Source: Arsenophonus sp. aPb
GTDB taxonomy: Bacteria; Pseudomonadota; Gammaproteobacteria; Enterobacterales; Enterobacteriaceae
Reading direction: 5' to 3'
DNA length: 64,000 nt
Assembly (NCBI RefSeq): GCF_029873475.1
Contig: NZ_CP123499.1
Location: forward strand, 2,108,001 to 2,172,000
Position 1 is the first letter of the stretch, and every line of letters begins with the position of its first letter. This document shows positions 35,602-43,681 of this stretch, in pieces. The position numbers and the translations under genes are program-made. Under the pieces are notes generated by a model that was not told the DNA's origin, did no database searches, and saw only the letters and a program-made list of their open reading frames with translations.

Positions 35602-36753
35602 CTAATAATTTTTAGCTAATATTATCCCGCTTTGTAGAACTTTTGCAACATTATATGCACAATGCTGTAGATTTAATTCTCCCTGCTCTAAAGCTGTTTG
35701 CTGTGATAACAAGCGGGGTAAAATACTAAATACGGCATTGATCCCTTGCTGATAAACAGCTTCAATGTTTTTTCCTTGGATACCCACTATGGCGATGACA
35801 GGGATACCATATTGAGCCGCAAGCTTAGCAATACCAATTGGCGCTTTTCCATTTAATGTTTGTCCATCCATACTTCCTTCACCTACTATAACTAAATTAG
35901 TTGTAGCTAATTTATCTTTAAAGTGCATAGCCTGACAAACTGTTTCAATTCCAGAGCACAATGTTGCATTGAGAAAAGCCAATGCAGCGACAGAAATTCC
36001 ACCGCCTGCGCCAGATCCTTTCAGATATCGATAATCAGTGCCAGTCATGGATTGAATAATATCGGCGTAATGAAGTAAACCCTGTTCTAGATGGGTAATC
36101 ATTTCGCCAGTAGCCCCCTTTTGAGGAGCAAATGTTTTTGCCGCACCGTGTTGACCAATTAATGGATTATTAACATCGCAGACTATTTCAATCTGACACT
36201 GTTGTAATCTGCTATCTAAAGTTGATAGATCTATCCGTTCCAATTCAACCATTTCTTTAGCAACAAATTCTAATAAATGACTATCTTTACGATAAAAGCT
36301 GGCGCCCAGCGCCTGCATCATACCAATACCGCCATCCACCGTAGCACTTCCTCCGACGGCTAAAATGATCTTTTTAACGCCGTGATCAAGCGCGGCAAGC
36401 ATTAATTGACCAGTACCAAAACTGGTTGTTAATAAAGGATTACGCTGGCCTAAAGGAACTTGCATTAAGCCACTCGCTGCCGCCATTTCTATCACGGCGG
36501 TATCACCATTATCCAGTAAGCCATAATAAGCTTTCACCAGGGTTTTTAAAGGCCCTGCTACGGTTATCTCAATACGTTGCCCACCTCTAGCCGCAACTAA
36601 AGCGTCAACTGTGCCTTCCCCTCCATCAGCCATCGGCAAACATAAATATTCAGCTGCTGGAAAAACGGCCATGAAGCCAGCTTCAATAGCACGTGCAGCC
36701 TGCTTAGCGGTCAGACTTTCTTTAAATGAATCCGGGGCAATAATTATTTTCAT
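35602..36753 (-). CDS. glxK: Glycerate 2-kinase (GlxK/GarK family)
   Basis: This enzyme phosphorylates D-glycerate to 2-phosphoglycerate, feeding glyoxylate or glucarate breakdown into glycolysis. The N-terminus MKIIIAPDSFKESLTA, the GGSATVDGGIGMMQALGA motif near residue 135, the GAGGGISVAALAFL loop and GEGSMDGQTLNGKAPIG are the family signatures. About 383 residues. Start at ATG 36753 is preferred to ATG 36765 four codons upstream because it matches the family N-terminus; neither has a good ribosome site. GlxK and GarK cannot be told apart here. Divergent from uspF. Confidence 0.88.
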   Translation of the reverse strand: MKIIIAPDSFKESLTAKQAARAIEAGFMAVFPAAEYLCLPMADGGEGTVDALVAARGGQRIEITVAGPLKTLVKAYYGLLDNGDTAVIEMAAASGLMQVPLGQRNPLLTTSFGTGQLMLAALDHGVKKIILAVGGSATVDGGIGMMQALGASFYRKDSHLLEFVAKEMVELERIDLSTLDSRLQQCQIEIVCDVNNPLIGQHGAAKTFAPQKGATGEMITHLEQGLLHYADIIQSMTGTDYRYLKGSGAGGGISVAALAFLNATLCSGIETVCQAMHFKDKLATTNLVIVGEGSMDGQTLNGKAPIGIAKLAAQYGIPVIAIVGIQGKNIEAVYQQGINAVFSILPRLLSQQTALEQGELNLQHCAYNVAKVLQSGIILAKNY

Positions 36754-36886
36754 TTTCACTACCATAAAAAATTAAATAACATAACTTGCAATTAGGGATT
36801 GTTATGCTTGAGAGCCAGTTCATTTATTTGATGATAAAATAATAACATCTGAAATTTTGTTAAATTATGCCAAGACAGGAGACAAT

Positions 36887-37324
36887 ATGTACCAAACTAT
36901 TTTAGTTCCAATTGATCTGTCTGAAGACACCTTAACGCAAAAAGTTGTTCCGCATATTAACGCGCTAAGCCAAACTGATGATCCTGATTTCTATTTTATC
37001 TCTGCAATTTATGCGCCTTCTTTTTTCATTGCTAGTAAAATTGTCTATTCCAAGCAGCCAATTCGCGATGACGATGAAATTGTGCAACAAGCGCTACAAA
37101 CCCTAAAAAGTATGACAAAAAAATTTGCTATACCAGAGGAAAAAGTACACTGCTTAATTAAAGCAGAACCACCAAGAGACGCTATTTTAGAAATTGCCGA
37201 TGAAGTTAACGCTGATTTGATTGTTATTGCCTCTCGCCGGCCTAACTTTAAAACCCATTTATTAGGTTCAACCGCTGCCGCAGTAGTAAATTACGCTAAA
37301 ATTCCAGTTTTAGTGATTAGATAA
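36887..37324 (+). CDS. uspF: Universal stress protein UspF
   Basis: A single-domain universal stress protein of 145 residues. The N-terminal strand TILVPIDLSED and the C-terminal ATP-binding motif (SRRPNFKTHLLGSTAAAVVNYA, read from about residue 115) identify the ATP-binding UspFG branch. AGGAG lies seven bases before ATG 36887, so the longer frame upstream is not used. In E. coli uspF lies near the pyruvate:flavodoxin oxidoreductase gene ydbK; here nifJ also follows within 1 kb. Confidence 0.88.
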   Translation: MYQTILVPIDLSEDTLTQKVVPHINALSQTDDPDFYFISAIYAPSFFIASKIVYSKQPIRDDDEIVQQALQTLKSMTKKFAIPEEKVHCLIKAEPPRDAILEIADEVNADLIVIASRRPNFKTHLLGSTAAAVVNYAKIPVLVIR

Positions 37325-37334
37325 ATACAGTTAT

Positions 37335-37353
37335 GCGGGAATAATCATCCCGC
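37335..37353 (+). terminator. GC-rich hairpin after uspF
   Basis: A 6-bp stem GCGGGA / TCCCGC begins ten bases after the uspF stop. T-run is weak, so termination efficiency is unclear. Confidence 0.45.
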
Positions 37354-37489
37354 CTTACTGGCAATATGACTAATTAATTATTATTCTTATTTTAAGAGAA
37401 ATCATCCATTGGTAAATATGATTAAATCACATAATTATTTTTTGCCAAATCTATTACTTGCTTGGCGTTGAATAAGTGAAAGGTGATAT

Positions 37490-38041
37490 ATGAAAGAATA
37501 CAAAGTCGTTATCATCGTGGGTAGCTTACGTAAAGGTTCATATAATAAAAAACTGGCTAACGAATTAATCAAACTAGCTCATCCACAGATACAATTTTTT
37601 TTCGCCGAAATAGGAAAACTGCCTCTCTATAATCAAGATGATGATGAACAACCAAGTAAAGTGGTGCAAGATTTTAAACAACAAATCGCCGATGCTGATG
37701 GTGTTATTTTTGTTACCGCAGAATATAATCGATCTATTCCTGGCGTATTAAAAAATGCTCTCGATCAGGGTTCTCGACCTTATGGAAAAAATGTGTGGGC
37801 ACAAAAACCAGCTGGGGTTATTGGAACTTCACCTGGCGCCATGGGAAGTGCACTATCACAACAACATTTAAGAAATGTGCTAACTTTTCTCGATATGCCA
37901 ACACTCAATCAACCAGAAGCTTTTATCCAATGGAATGAGCATATTATAGACAAGCAAGGTAATTTGCTGGAAAGAACGAAAGTATTCTTGCAAAAATGGC
38001 TGGATGCTTATAGCCATTTTCTAAAAAAACAACTCAATTAA
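37490..38041 (+). CDS. NAD(P)H-dependent FMN reductase / quinone reductase
   Basis: A flavodoxin-like fold protein of the ChrR/YieF/AZR family. The flavin phosphate loop GSLRKGSYNKKLA lies near residues 11-23 and the family signature TAEYNRSIPGVLKNALD near residues 77-93. Such enzymes reduce FMN, quinones or azo and chromate compounds with NAD(P)H. AAGGTGA precedes ATG 37490. It sits between uspF and nifJ, where E. coli has ompN, and could help with redox stress, but no partner is proven. Confidence 0.88.
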   Translation: MKEYKVVIIVGSLRKGSYNKKLANELIKLAHPQIQFFFAEIGKLPLYNQDDDEQPSKVVQDFKQQIADADGVIFVTAEYNRSIPGVLKNALDQGSRPYGKNVWAQKPAGVIGTSPGAMGSALSQQHLRNVLTFLDMPTLNQPEAFIQWNEHIIDKQGNLLERTKVFLQKWLDAYSHFLKKQLN

Positions 38042-38287
38042 TATTCTTAAGTAGAAGGCTAATAGATTGCAAAAGTAGCCTTTACTACTTCATCAATAAC
38101 AACAAGTTACTAACTAAAAATCAAAATTGATCACTTAATATAAAATAATCTATAATTTTAATAACTTAAATATCTTATTTCTCTTTTATTTAAATTCAAT
38201 TCCCCACGATATTGATAAATTTTACTTGCTTATTTTGCTAATTTCTTTGGCTAATAAACTATTATCAAAAATCAAAAGGCCATTTTT

Positions 38288-41200
38288 GTGAGTAACTTAA
38301 CTTGTTCCTATATAACAACGGATGCAAATTCTGCCGTTGCTTCTGTTGCATATCGACTCAATGAAATTATCGCCATTTATCCTATCACGCCTAGTTCCAG
38401 TATGGCTGAGCAAGCAGATATATGGGCAGCGAATAATCGAAAAAATATTTGGCAAGACACACCTAAAATAATTGAGATGCAATCCGAAGCCGGTGCCATT
38501 GCGACAGTGCATGGTGCTCTGCAAACCGGCGCACTGGCTACCACATTTACCTCATCTCAGGGATTATTATTGATGATCCCAACCCTTTATAAACTCGCCG
38601 GCCAATTACAGCCTTTTGTGTTACATGTCGCCGCCCGAACTGTCGCCACCCATGCATTATCTATTTTTGGCGATCACTCCGATGTGATGGCCGTACGTCA
38701 AACAGGTTGTGCTATGCTATGTGCTAATAATGTGCAACAAGCACAGGATTTTGCCGTTATTGCACAAATATCCGCTCTGAATAGTAGATTGCCATTTATC
38801 CATTTTTTTGATGGCTTTCGTACCTCACATGAAATCAACAAAATTCATCCAATCTCCGATGAAATACTGCAACAACTAATCCCTGAACAAGCAATACAAG
38901 AACATCGTCAACGCGCTTTGTCACCAGAGGCACCCACTATCCGAGGAATCGCAGCTAATCCAGACACCTATTTTCAAGCTCGCGAAGCGATTAATCCTTG
39001 GTATTTTCAAGCTTACCAGCATGTCTTGGATGCCATGCAGGCCTTTGGTAATATTACCGGCCGTTACTACCAACCGTTTGAATATTATGGCCATCCTGAT
39101 GCTGAACAAATTATCATTTTGATGGGATCAGCGGCCGGGCCTTGTGAAGAGGCTATTGATCAACTGCTGACGCAAAATGAAAAAGTCGGCGTAGTAAAAG
39201 TGCATCTTTTTCGCCCTTTTTCTGCCCAACATTTTCTTAAAGTAGTACCATTAGCAGTAAAAGCTATTGCGGTACTTGATCGAACAAAGGAACCGGGGGC
39301 CCAAGCAGAACCACTGTTCCTGGATATTATGACAGCGTTAGCGGAGTCTTTTAGCCAAGGCCAACGTGATAAGTTACCTAAGGTTATCTCGGGTCGTTAT
39401 GGTTTATCCTCCAAAGAGTTTGATCCTGACTGTGTGATGACTATTTTTCATCAACTTAAACTGGCTAAACCCAAAACACGTTTTACTATTGGCCTTCACG
39501 ATGATGTCACCGGACTGTCTTTACCGATTATTAAAGCATCACTCCCCACTACCCACAAATTAGCTGCCCTATTTTATGGCTTAGGTAGTGATGGTTCAGT
39601 ATCCGCAACGAAAAATACGATTAAACTTATTGGCAACCATACCGCTTTATTTCCACAGGCATACTTCGTTTACGACTCTAAAAAAGCTGGCGGGCTAACG
39701 GTTTCACATTTACGTATTAACCACCATCCTTTCTATTCGTCATATCTTATTAAGCAGGCGGATTTTATCGGCTGCCATCAGTGGCAATTTATCCACAAAT
39801 ACCAGTTAATTGAAAAATTAAAACCTGGTGGTATTTTTTTAATCAATAGTCCTTATAAATCTGATCAAATCTGGCATCATCTGCCACAAGAAATACAATA
39901 TTTGTTACGACAAAAACAGGCACAATGCTATACCATTAATGCTTATCAAATCGCCCGACAATGCCAATTGGGTGGCCGTATTAATACCATTATGCAAACG
40001 GCTTTTTTCTATTTGACCCAACTATTGCCTATGTCTGAAGCAAAGCAGCAATTAAAAGAGACAATTAGCCAGAGTTATTGCAAAAAAGGGGCTGATGTCG
40101 TTGAAAATAATATTAACGCCGTTGATCTTACCATCAAGGCAATAGAAAAATTTGATTTACAGGAGATTGATATCACCAGCCTTTGCCGACCCGCAACGGT
40201 AGCTGATGATGCCCCTGATTTTGTAAAAAACATAACCGCAAAAATGATCGCAGATTTAGGTGATACCCTTCCCGTGTCAGTATTTCCACCCGATGGTAGC
40301 TGGCCAACAGGCACAACAAAATGGGAAAAACGCAATATCGCCGAAACGATCCCTATTTGGCAACCGGCTCTATGTACCCAATGTAATTATTGTGTTGCCG
40401 CCTGTCCTCATGCTGCGATTCGTGCAAAAGTCACTTCTGCCGAAATACTGGAAGCTGCGCCACCTAGCTTACCCTCTTTAGCCGTTAAATCACGAGATAT
40501 GCGAGGGCTCAATTATGTACTACAAGTCGCGCCAGAAGATTGTACTGGCTGTAATCTTTGTTATGAAGTTTGTCCGGCTAAAGATCGGCAAAATCCACAA
40601 ATCCGCGCCATTAATATGCAGCCGCGGGTTGAACATCTAATAGCGGAAAAAATAAATTTCAATTTTTTCCTGCAAATTCCCGATATTGCCCCACATCAAC
40701 TAGAACGTATAGATATTCGAACCTCACAATTAATTACACCGTTGTTTGAATATTCAGGAGCTTGTGCCGGTTGTGGTGAAACCCCTTATATTAAATTACT
40801 GACTCAGTTATATGGTGATAGGCTACTGATTGCCAATGCCACTGGCTGTTCATCTATTTACGGTGGTAATCTCCCTACTAGCCCCTATAGCAAGAATAAC
40901 GAGGGGCGAGGACCAGCATGGGCAAATTCCCTATTTGAAGATAATGCAGAGTTTGGTCTGGGATTTCGTTTAACATTAGAGCAGCATAAAAAAAGAGTCT
41001 CTCGTCTGCTAAATGGCTTAGCTGAACAATTACCGAACACACTAATTAATCAACTACAGGATGATTCTTTATCAATTGAGTTAAAGCGTCAATTAATTGT
41101 TCAATTACAATCATTACTGAATAAAATCAATACCGCTGAAGCCCAACAATTAAGCACCGATGCTCACTATTTGATTGATAAATCAGTATGGATCATTGGT

Positions 41201-41830
41201 GGTGATGGTTGGGCCTACGATATTGGTTATGGTGGCTTGGATCATGTGCTCAATAGTGGTGAAAATATCAATGTTTTGGTGCTAGATACACAATGTTATT
41301 CCAACACGGGTGGCCAACAATCAAAAGCAACGCCAATTGGTGCTGTAACTAAGTTTGGTCAAAATGGCAAACAAAAAAGCCGTAAAGATCTGGGAATTAC
41401 CATGATGATGTATGGACATGTATATGTGGCACAAATCGCTATTGGCGCCCAAATGAACCAGACGGTTAAGGCTATTCAGGAAGCCGCCAGCTATGCAGGA
41501 CCATCACTGATTATTGCTTACAGTCCTTGTGAAGAGCATGGTTATGATCTTGCCTATAGTCATGAGCAATCCAAACAGCTAACAGCAGCTGGATTTTGGC
41601 CGTTATACCGTTTTGATCCACAACGTAGTCAGGCAGGAAAACCGGCGTTAATACTTGACTCAAGAGCACCGACAGCATCGCTAACGGATATCTTACAAAA
41701 AGAGCAGCGCTTTTCTCAGTTAACCAGACAGTTACCTGAACAAGCAGAAATACTGGCAAAACAAGCAGAGATAGCAGCACAAAAGCGCTACACTTTGCTT
41801 GAATTACTTGCTAAACAAGATTCTAACTAA
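38288..41830 (+). CDS. nifJ: Pyruvate:flavodoxin (ferredoxin) oxidoreductase
   Basis: This 1180-residue enzyme splits pyruvate to acetyl-CoA and CO2 and passes electrons to flavodoxin or ferredoxin. The N-terminal domain carries IAIYPITPSSSMAEQADIW; two 4Fe-4S clusters are shown by CTQCNYCVAACPH and CTGCNLCYEVCPAK (roughly residues 697-770); a third set of cysteines includes CAGCGETPYIK, and the thiamine diphosphate motif is GDGWAYDIGYGGLDHVL. All domains are present on one chain. Start is GTG 38288 with AAGG eight bases upstream; the product is eight residues longer than E. coli YdbK. No flavodoxin or ferredoxin gene is adjacent. Confidence 0.96.
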   Translation: MSNLTCSYITTDANSAVASVAYRLNEIIAIYPITPSSSMAEQADIWAANNRKNIWQDTPKIIEMQSEAGAIATVHGALQTGALATTFTSSQGLLLMIPTLYKLAGQLQPFVLHVAARTVATHALSIFGDHSDVMAVRQTGCAMLCANNVQQAQDFAVIAQISALNSRLPFIHFFDGFRTSHEINKIHPISDEILQQLIPEQAIQEHRQRALSPEAPTIRGIAANPDTYFQAREAINPWYFQAYQHVLDAMQAFGNITGRYYQPFEYYGHPDAEQIIILMGSAAGPCEEAIDQLLTQNEKVGVVKVHLFRPFSAQHFLKVVPLAVKAIAVLDRTKEPGAQAEPLFLDIMTALAESFSQGQRDKLPKVISGRYGLSSKEFDPDCVMTIFHQLKLAKPKTRFTIGLHDDVTGLSLPIIKASLPTTHKLAALFYGLGSDGSVSATKNTIKLIGNHTALFPQAYFVYDSKKAGGLTVSHLRINHHPFYSSYLIKQADFIGCHQWQFIHKYQLIEKLKPGGIFLINSPYKSDQIWHHLPQEIQYLLRQKQAQCYTINAYQIARQCQLGGRINTIMQTAFFYLTQLLPMSEAKQQLKETISQSYCKKGADVVENNINAVDLTIKAIEKFDLQEIDITSLCRPATVADDAPDFVKNITAKMIADLGDTLPVSVFPPDGSWPTGTTKWEKRNIAETIPIWQPALCTQCNYCVAACPHAAIRAKVTSAEILEAAPPSLPSLAVKSRDMRGLNYVLQVAPEDCTGCNLCYEVCPAKDRQNPQIRAINMQPRVEHLIAEKINFNFFLQIPDIAPHQLERIDIRTSQLITPLFEYSGACAGCGETPYIKLLTQLYGDRLLIANATGCSSIYGGNLPTSPYSKNNEGRGPAWANSLFEDNAEFGLGFRLTLEQHKKRVSRLLNGLAEQLPNTLINQLQDDSLSIELKRQLIVQLQSLLNKINTAEAQQLSTDAHYLIDKSVWIIGGDGWAYDIGYGGLDHVLNSGENINVLVLDTQCYSNTGGQQSKATPIGAVTKFGQNGKQKSRKDLGITMMMYGHVYVAQIAIGAQMNQTVKAIQEAASYAGPSLIIAYSPCEEHGYDLAYSHEQSKQLTAAGFWPLYRFDPQRSQAGKPALILDSRAPTASLTDILQKEQRFSQLTRQLPEQAEILAKQAEIAAQKRYTLLELLAKQDSN

Positions 41831-41875
41831 GATAGCATAGGTCGCCATTCTGCTATTCAAGAAAACAGCGCTAAG

Positions 41876-41910
41876 TAATAAAGCCGCTAAATTAATAAGC
41901 GGCTTTATTA
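41876..41910. terminator. Bidirectional Rho-independent terminator
   Basis: A perfect 13-bp inverted repeat (TAATAAAGCCGCT / AGCGGCTTTATTA, nine-base loop) lies between the converging nifJ and kbp genes, with A-rich and T-rich ends that suit termination from both sides. Confidence 0.88.
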
Positions 41911-41942
41911 ATGTTAATTCATTGCCAATGATTATCCCATGT

Positions 41943-42383
41943 TTAGCGTTTAGGAATAATTAATACCTGTCCAGGATAAATTTTATTCGGATCTTTCAAC
42001 ATCGGCTTATTTGCTTCAAAGATTTGCTGATAAAGATTAGCATCCCCATAAACTTTTTTCGAAATAGCACTCAAGGTATCACCGGCTACTACCGTGTAAT
42101 GCTGAACATCACCACTACTCCCTCCAGTATGATCTTCAACCTTTTCAACACCAGCAACATTGCCTAGCGCAACCAAAATCTTATTTTTCATGTCAGCAAC
42201 AATGCCTTCACCTGAAACGGTGACTTTACCATTATCATCAACATTAACATTGACCTGATCCGCCCCTTTGATCCCTAATGAATCAAGATGTTCTTTCAGT
42301 TTTTTTTCTTTATCATCTTTAGTCGCCGTAGCAGGATCCCATAGTTTGTCGCCGGCGCTTTTTAAGAAATCAAATAATCCCAT
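41943..42383 (-). CDS. kbp: Potassium-binding BON-LysM protein Kbp (YgaU)
   Basis: Kbp is a small cytoplasmic K+-binding protein. A BON domain (about residues 22-80, DSLGIKGADQVNVNV) is followed by a LysM domain (about 95-145, YTVVAGDTLSAISKKVYG through IYPGQVLIIP). The N-terminus MGLFDFLKSAGDKLWD matches E. coli. ATG 42383 is preceded by GGAGG five bases away, so the longer upstream reading is not used. 146 residues. Confidence 0.95.
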   Translation of the reverse strand: MGLFDFLKSAGDKLWDPATATKDDKEKKLKEHLDSLGIKGADQVNVNVDDNGKVTVSGEGIVADMKNKILVALGNVAGVEKVEDHTGGSSGDVQHYTVVAGDTLSAISKKVYGDANLYQQIFEANKPMLKDPNKIYPGQVLIIPKR

Positions 42384-42597
42384 ATAACCTCCATCACTTA
42401 GTTTTGAGGAAATAAATCTAAGCCTCAATCTATTAGATAATAAATTAAGCGCTCAAGCTACACGCTATCCACTTACTCTATTTTTATCTAATAGTTTTTC
42501 AAGTAAATAAATATATCTATATGTTAATAATTGTAGAATGATTTGCGCAATTTAGCCAAAGTTAGGCAAGAAATCATCGTTGATGAAAGCATATCAA

Positions 42598-42711
42598 TGG
42601 TGGGTCGTACAGGATTACTCGGCCTACGGCCTCGCCCTGCGGGTCGTTGTGCTTTGCACAACGCTGTCTCGCTGCGCTCGGCTCGAACCTACACAGCTTC
42701 TCATCCTGTAC
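42598..42711 (-). repeat. GC-rich palindromic element carrying the 3' end of tRNA-Lys
   Basis: The plus-strand sequence from 42598 repeats the 3' end of the neighbouring tRNA-Lys genes (CCA complement, acceptor strand, T-stem, up to GGATT at 42616) and then breaks into about 66 bases of GC-rich sequence with nested short palindromes (GGCC-TAC-GGCC; GTTGTGC-TTT-GCACAAC). It then resumes with CGAACCT, the next part of the tRNA T-loop, and ends with ATCCTGTAC (42703-42711), the inverse of GTACAGGAT at 42607-42615. The rest of the tRNA is missing. It lies in the 3' trailer of the tRNA operon. The composition is unlike the surrounding AT-rich DNA. Confidence 0.6.
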
Positions 42712-42766
42712 TCGCATTGCAATATATTATTTTAGTGGCTTTAGAAAGTATGAAGACATCTTTAGA

Positions 42767-42842
42767 TGGTGGGTCGTACAGGATTCGAACCTGTGACCAA
42801 TTGATTAAAAGTCAACTGCTCTACCGACTGAGCTAACGACCC
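42767..42842 (-). tRNA. tRNA-Lys (anticodon UUU)
   Basis: A 76-base tRNA with CCA encoded, acceptor stem GGGTCGT / ACGACCC and anticodon loop CTTTTAA. Apparently identical to the next copy. Last complete gene of the minus-strand Val-Val-Val-Lys-Lys cluster. Confidence 0.97.
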
Positions 42843-42928
42843 ATCTGATGAAACTGGATTATGTTGATCTTGATTATGCTTAGTGAATAACAAAAAAGAT
42901 AAACAAAAATCTTATCTTATACTATCAA

Positions 42929-43004
42929 TGGTGGGTCGTACAGGATTCGAACCTGTGACCAATTGATTAAAAGTCAACTGCTCTACCGACTGAGCTAACG
43001 ACCC
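42929..43004 (-). tRNA. tRNA-Lys (anticodon UUU)
   Basis: Second 76-base tRNA-Lys with encoded CCA, same sequence as the copy at 42767. E. coli has one lysine gene (lysV) after three valine genes at this locus, so here it is duplicated. Confidence 0.97.
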
Positions 43005-43065
43005 TATTAATAGCAAAACATATTATAAATAACTTAAACAAATAATGCTTTATTTTTGACCTAAA

Positions 43066-43141
43066 TGGTGGGCGATACCAGATTCGAACTGATGACCCCC
43101 TCCTTGTAAGGGAGATGCTCTACCAACTGAGCTAATCGCCC
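43066..43141 (-). tRNA. tRNA-Val (anticodon UAC)
   Basis: A 76-base tRNA with CCA encoded, acceptor stem GGGCGAT / ATCGCCC and anticodon TAC in the loop CTTACAA. Third valine gene from the promoter. Confidence 0.97.
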
Positions 43142-43195
43142 ATTCATAACAAAAATAGGTAACACTTTTACTTAAGTATGATACTTAATTATGAT

Positions 43196-43271
43196 TGGTG
43201 GGCGATACCAGATTCGAACTGATGACCCCCTCCTTGTAAGGGAGATGCTCTACCAACTGAGCTAATCGCCC
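43196..43271 (-). tRNA. tRNA-Val (anticodon UAC)
   Basis: Second of three apparently identical tRNA-Val genes, with encoded CCA. Corresponds to the valU-valX-valY array of E. coli. Confidence 0.97.
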
Positions 43272-43297
43272 AATCATAATAAAATCATCACAACAAT

Positions 43298-43373
43298 TGG
43301 TGGGCGATACCAGATTCGAACTGATGACCCCCTCCTTGTAAGGGAGATGCTCTACCAACTGAGCTAATCGCCC
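43298..43373 (-). tRNA. tRNA-Val (anticodon UAC)
   Basis: First gene of the cluster, directly behind its promoter; same sequence as the other two valine copies, with encoded CCA. Confidence 0.97.
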
Positions 43374-43389
43374 GTCGTGATGGAGGTGC

Positions 43390-43417
43390 ATTATAGGGAT
43401 AGTTCTGCATGAGTCAA
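43390..43417 (-). promoter_or_regulatory. Promoter of the tRNA-Val/Lys cluster
   Basis: On the minus strand TTGACT (43417-43412) and a perfect TATAAT (43395-43390) are separated by 16 bases and followed by a GCACCTCC discriminator close to the first tRNA. GC-rich discriminators of this type are typical of stable-RNA promoters under stringent control. The remaining about 260 bases to gltX hold nothing else recognisable. Confidence 0.8.
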
Positions 43418-43681
43418 CGGTTTTTCAAAGGAAAATATTCGTTCGTTGCAAAATTAAGCAAGATGCACCTAATATTATCGACGCAAAATAATATTTATTT
43501 AAACTTATTTAGTCTAGATCCTATCAGGATAAATTAAGCATTTTTACTGCTAAATGAGCAAAATAAAGTATGAATATCGTGCTAATAGCATTGAGGAATT
43601 AAGTTGCAGTGATAAAATAACCGATTGTAAATTTATCACTGACTAGATTCGATATAAAAAAAGGTCATTAAGGCAATCCTA

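Noticed and set aside
42543..42836. Open frame of 97 codons on the plus strand
   Set aside because: It runs through the GC-rich tRNA-derived element and antisense to tRNA-Lys; the C-terminal part is the antisense of a tRNA, so it is not a real protein.
43185..43391. Open frame of 68 codons with an internal repeat
   Set aside because: The repeat is simply two neighbouring tRNA-Val genes read as protein.
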